Shown here piece after piece: positions 48,414-48,814 of a stretch of 48,814 bases of DNA; position 1 is the first letter of the stretch; each line of letters opens with the position of its first letter. Location: positions 1 through 48,814 of the forward strand of contig CAZMGG010000029.1 in assembly GCA_964565715.1 (NCBI GenBank), written 5' to 3'. The stretch is from CAZMGG01 sp964565715 (GTDB lineage: Bacteria > Planctomycetota > UBA1135 > UBA2386). The position numbers and the translations under genes were made by a program. The notes under the pieces were generated by a model. It was not told where the DNA came from. It saw only the letters and a list, made by a program, of their open reading frames with translations, and ran no database searches.

Positions 48414-48814
48414 CTACGCGTGCACGCCCGGCGCCTCCATCCCGGTCTTCTGCACCCATTCCGGATACGAGCCCGGATACGCCACCGGCGGCCGGCCCTC
48501 GGCGCAGCCGCTGACGTCCAGCACCTTGTTGGCCAGGCCCTTCAGGAAGGTGCGGTCGTGGCTGACGAACAGCATCGCGCCCTCGTAGTCGCGTAGCGTC
48601 TGCACCAGCATCTCCTTGGTGGTGAGATCCAGGTGGTTGGTGGGCTCGTCCAGCACCAGGAAGTTGGGCGGGTCGTAGAGCATCAGCGCCAGCACCAGCC
48701 GCGACTTCTCGCCGCCGCTCGGCACGGCGATGCGCTTGTCGACCTCGTCGCCGGAGAATTGGAACGCGCCGAGCAGGTTGCGCTTCTGGCCGATCGAGTC
48801 GAGCGGGAAGGCCT
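48414..48814 (-). CDS. ABC-F family ATPase, C-terminal part (5' end outside window)
   Basis: About 133 residues are visible; the frame is open to the window edge. It contains the ABC signature SGGEKSRLVLALML, Walker B FLVLDEPTNHLDL with the typical ABC-F NHLD, and the H-loop LFVSHDR, followed by a short C-terminal tail (PGSYPEWVQK). This is the second ATPase domain of a duplicated, membrane-free ABC-F protein. Such proteins act on the ribosome (EttA, Uup, YbiT or antibiotic-protection types); the diagnostic linker is outside the window. It converges with rodA. Confidence 0.9.
   Translation of the reverse strand, partial: AFPLDSIGQKRNLLGAFQFSGDEVDKRIAVPSGGEKSRLVLALMLYDPPNFLVLDEPTNHLDLTTKEMLVQTLRDYEGAMLFVSHDRTFLKGLANKVLDVSGCAEGRPPVAYPGSYPEWVQKTGMEAPGVHA

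Overview
The window is a very GC-rich bacterial chromosome segment (about 70% by eye, with G/C strongly preferred at third codon positions). Genes are tightly packed, with many ATGA, GTGA or TGATG overlaps, and GTG starts are common. There are two tRNA genes and no insertion sequence, phage gene or CRISPR array. Exported proteins with Gly/Pro-rich linkers, several conserved proteins of no recognised family, and paralogous degenerate peptidase-like proteins fit a Planctomycetota-type or neighbouring lineage. That placement is inference; no rRNA is present. A gap of 10 N inside runs of C and G, and a gap of 100 N flanked by a 55-bp duplication, show that this is a scaffolded draft assembly.

Left part (1-8335): the end of an adenosine-deaminase-family gene; an unrecognised minus-strand gene; a secreted DUF2961/GH172-like protein; an unrecognised acidic protein; two tandem paralogous exported proteins with a CxxC motif, the second interrupted by two consecutive in-frame TGA codons; and a secreted peptidase-like protein whose HExxH site is lost. 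Middle-left (8371-15440): a fluoride exporter (crcB), a peptide-binding protein, a dicarboxylate/amino-acid symporter, tRNA-Ala(GGC), a coiled-coil membrane protein, a histidine phosphatase and glutamyl-tRNA synthetase. Centre (15450-26296): a minus-strand rhomboid protease and TPR-like membrane protein; a second degenerate peptidase-like protein; a GalT-like transferase overlapping a c-type cytochrome lipoprotein; a sigma-54 activator with a degenerate receiver; a lipoprotein; a beta-propeller; an APC permease; GTP cyclohydrolase I; tRNA-Met; a candidate structured RNA; and an agmatinase-family enzyme.

Right part (26383-48814): a CheA with two Hpt-like modules, followed by CheW; a minus-strand operon of one membrane-fusion lipoprotein and two RND transporters; moeA and an apolipoprotein N-acyltransferase; a promoter driving a coiled-coil membrane protein and a 50-residue single-pass protein; then the cell-shape operon mreB-mreC-mreD-PBP2-rodA. 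The window ends in a convergent ABC-F ATPase.

Promoters read as TTGnnn-N16/17-TAnnnT-like pairs, clearest before the coiled-coil gene (TTGACG-N16-TAGCAT) and tRNA-Ala (TTGAAT-N16-TACCGT). The least explained items are the tandem TGA codons followed by a bacterial-SECIS-like hairpin (5987-6021), the 15-bp inverted repeat with a CCUCC-rich loop and U-tract upstream of the agmatinase gene (25154-25250), the CxxC paralogue pair, and the two peptidase-like proteins without HExxH.
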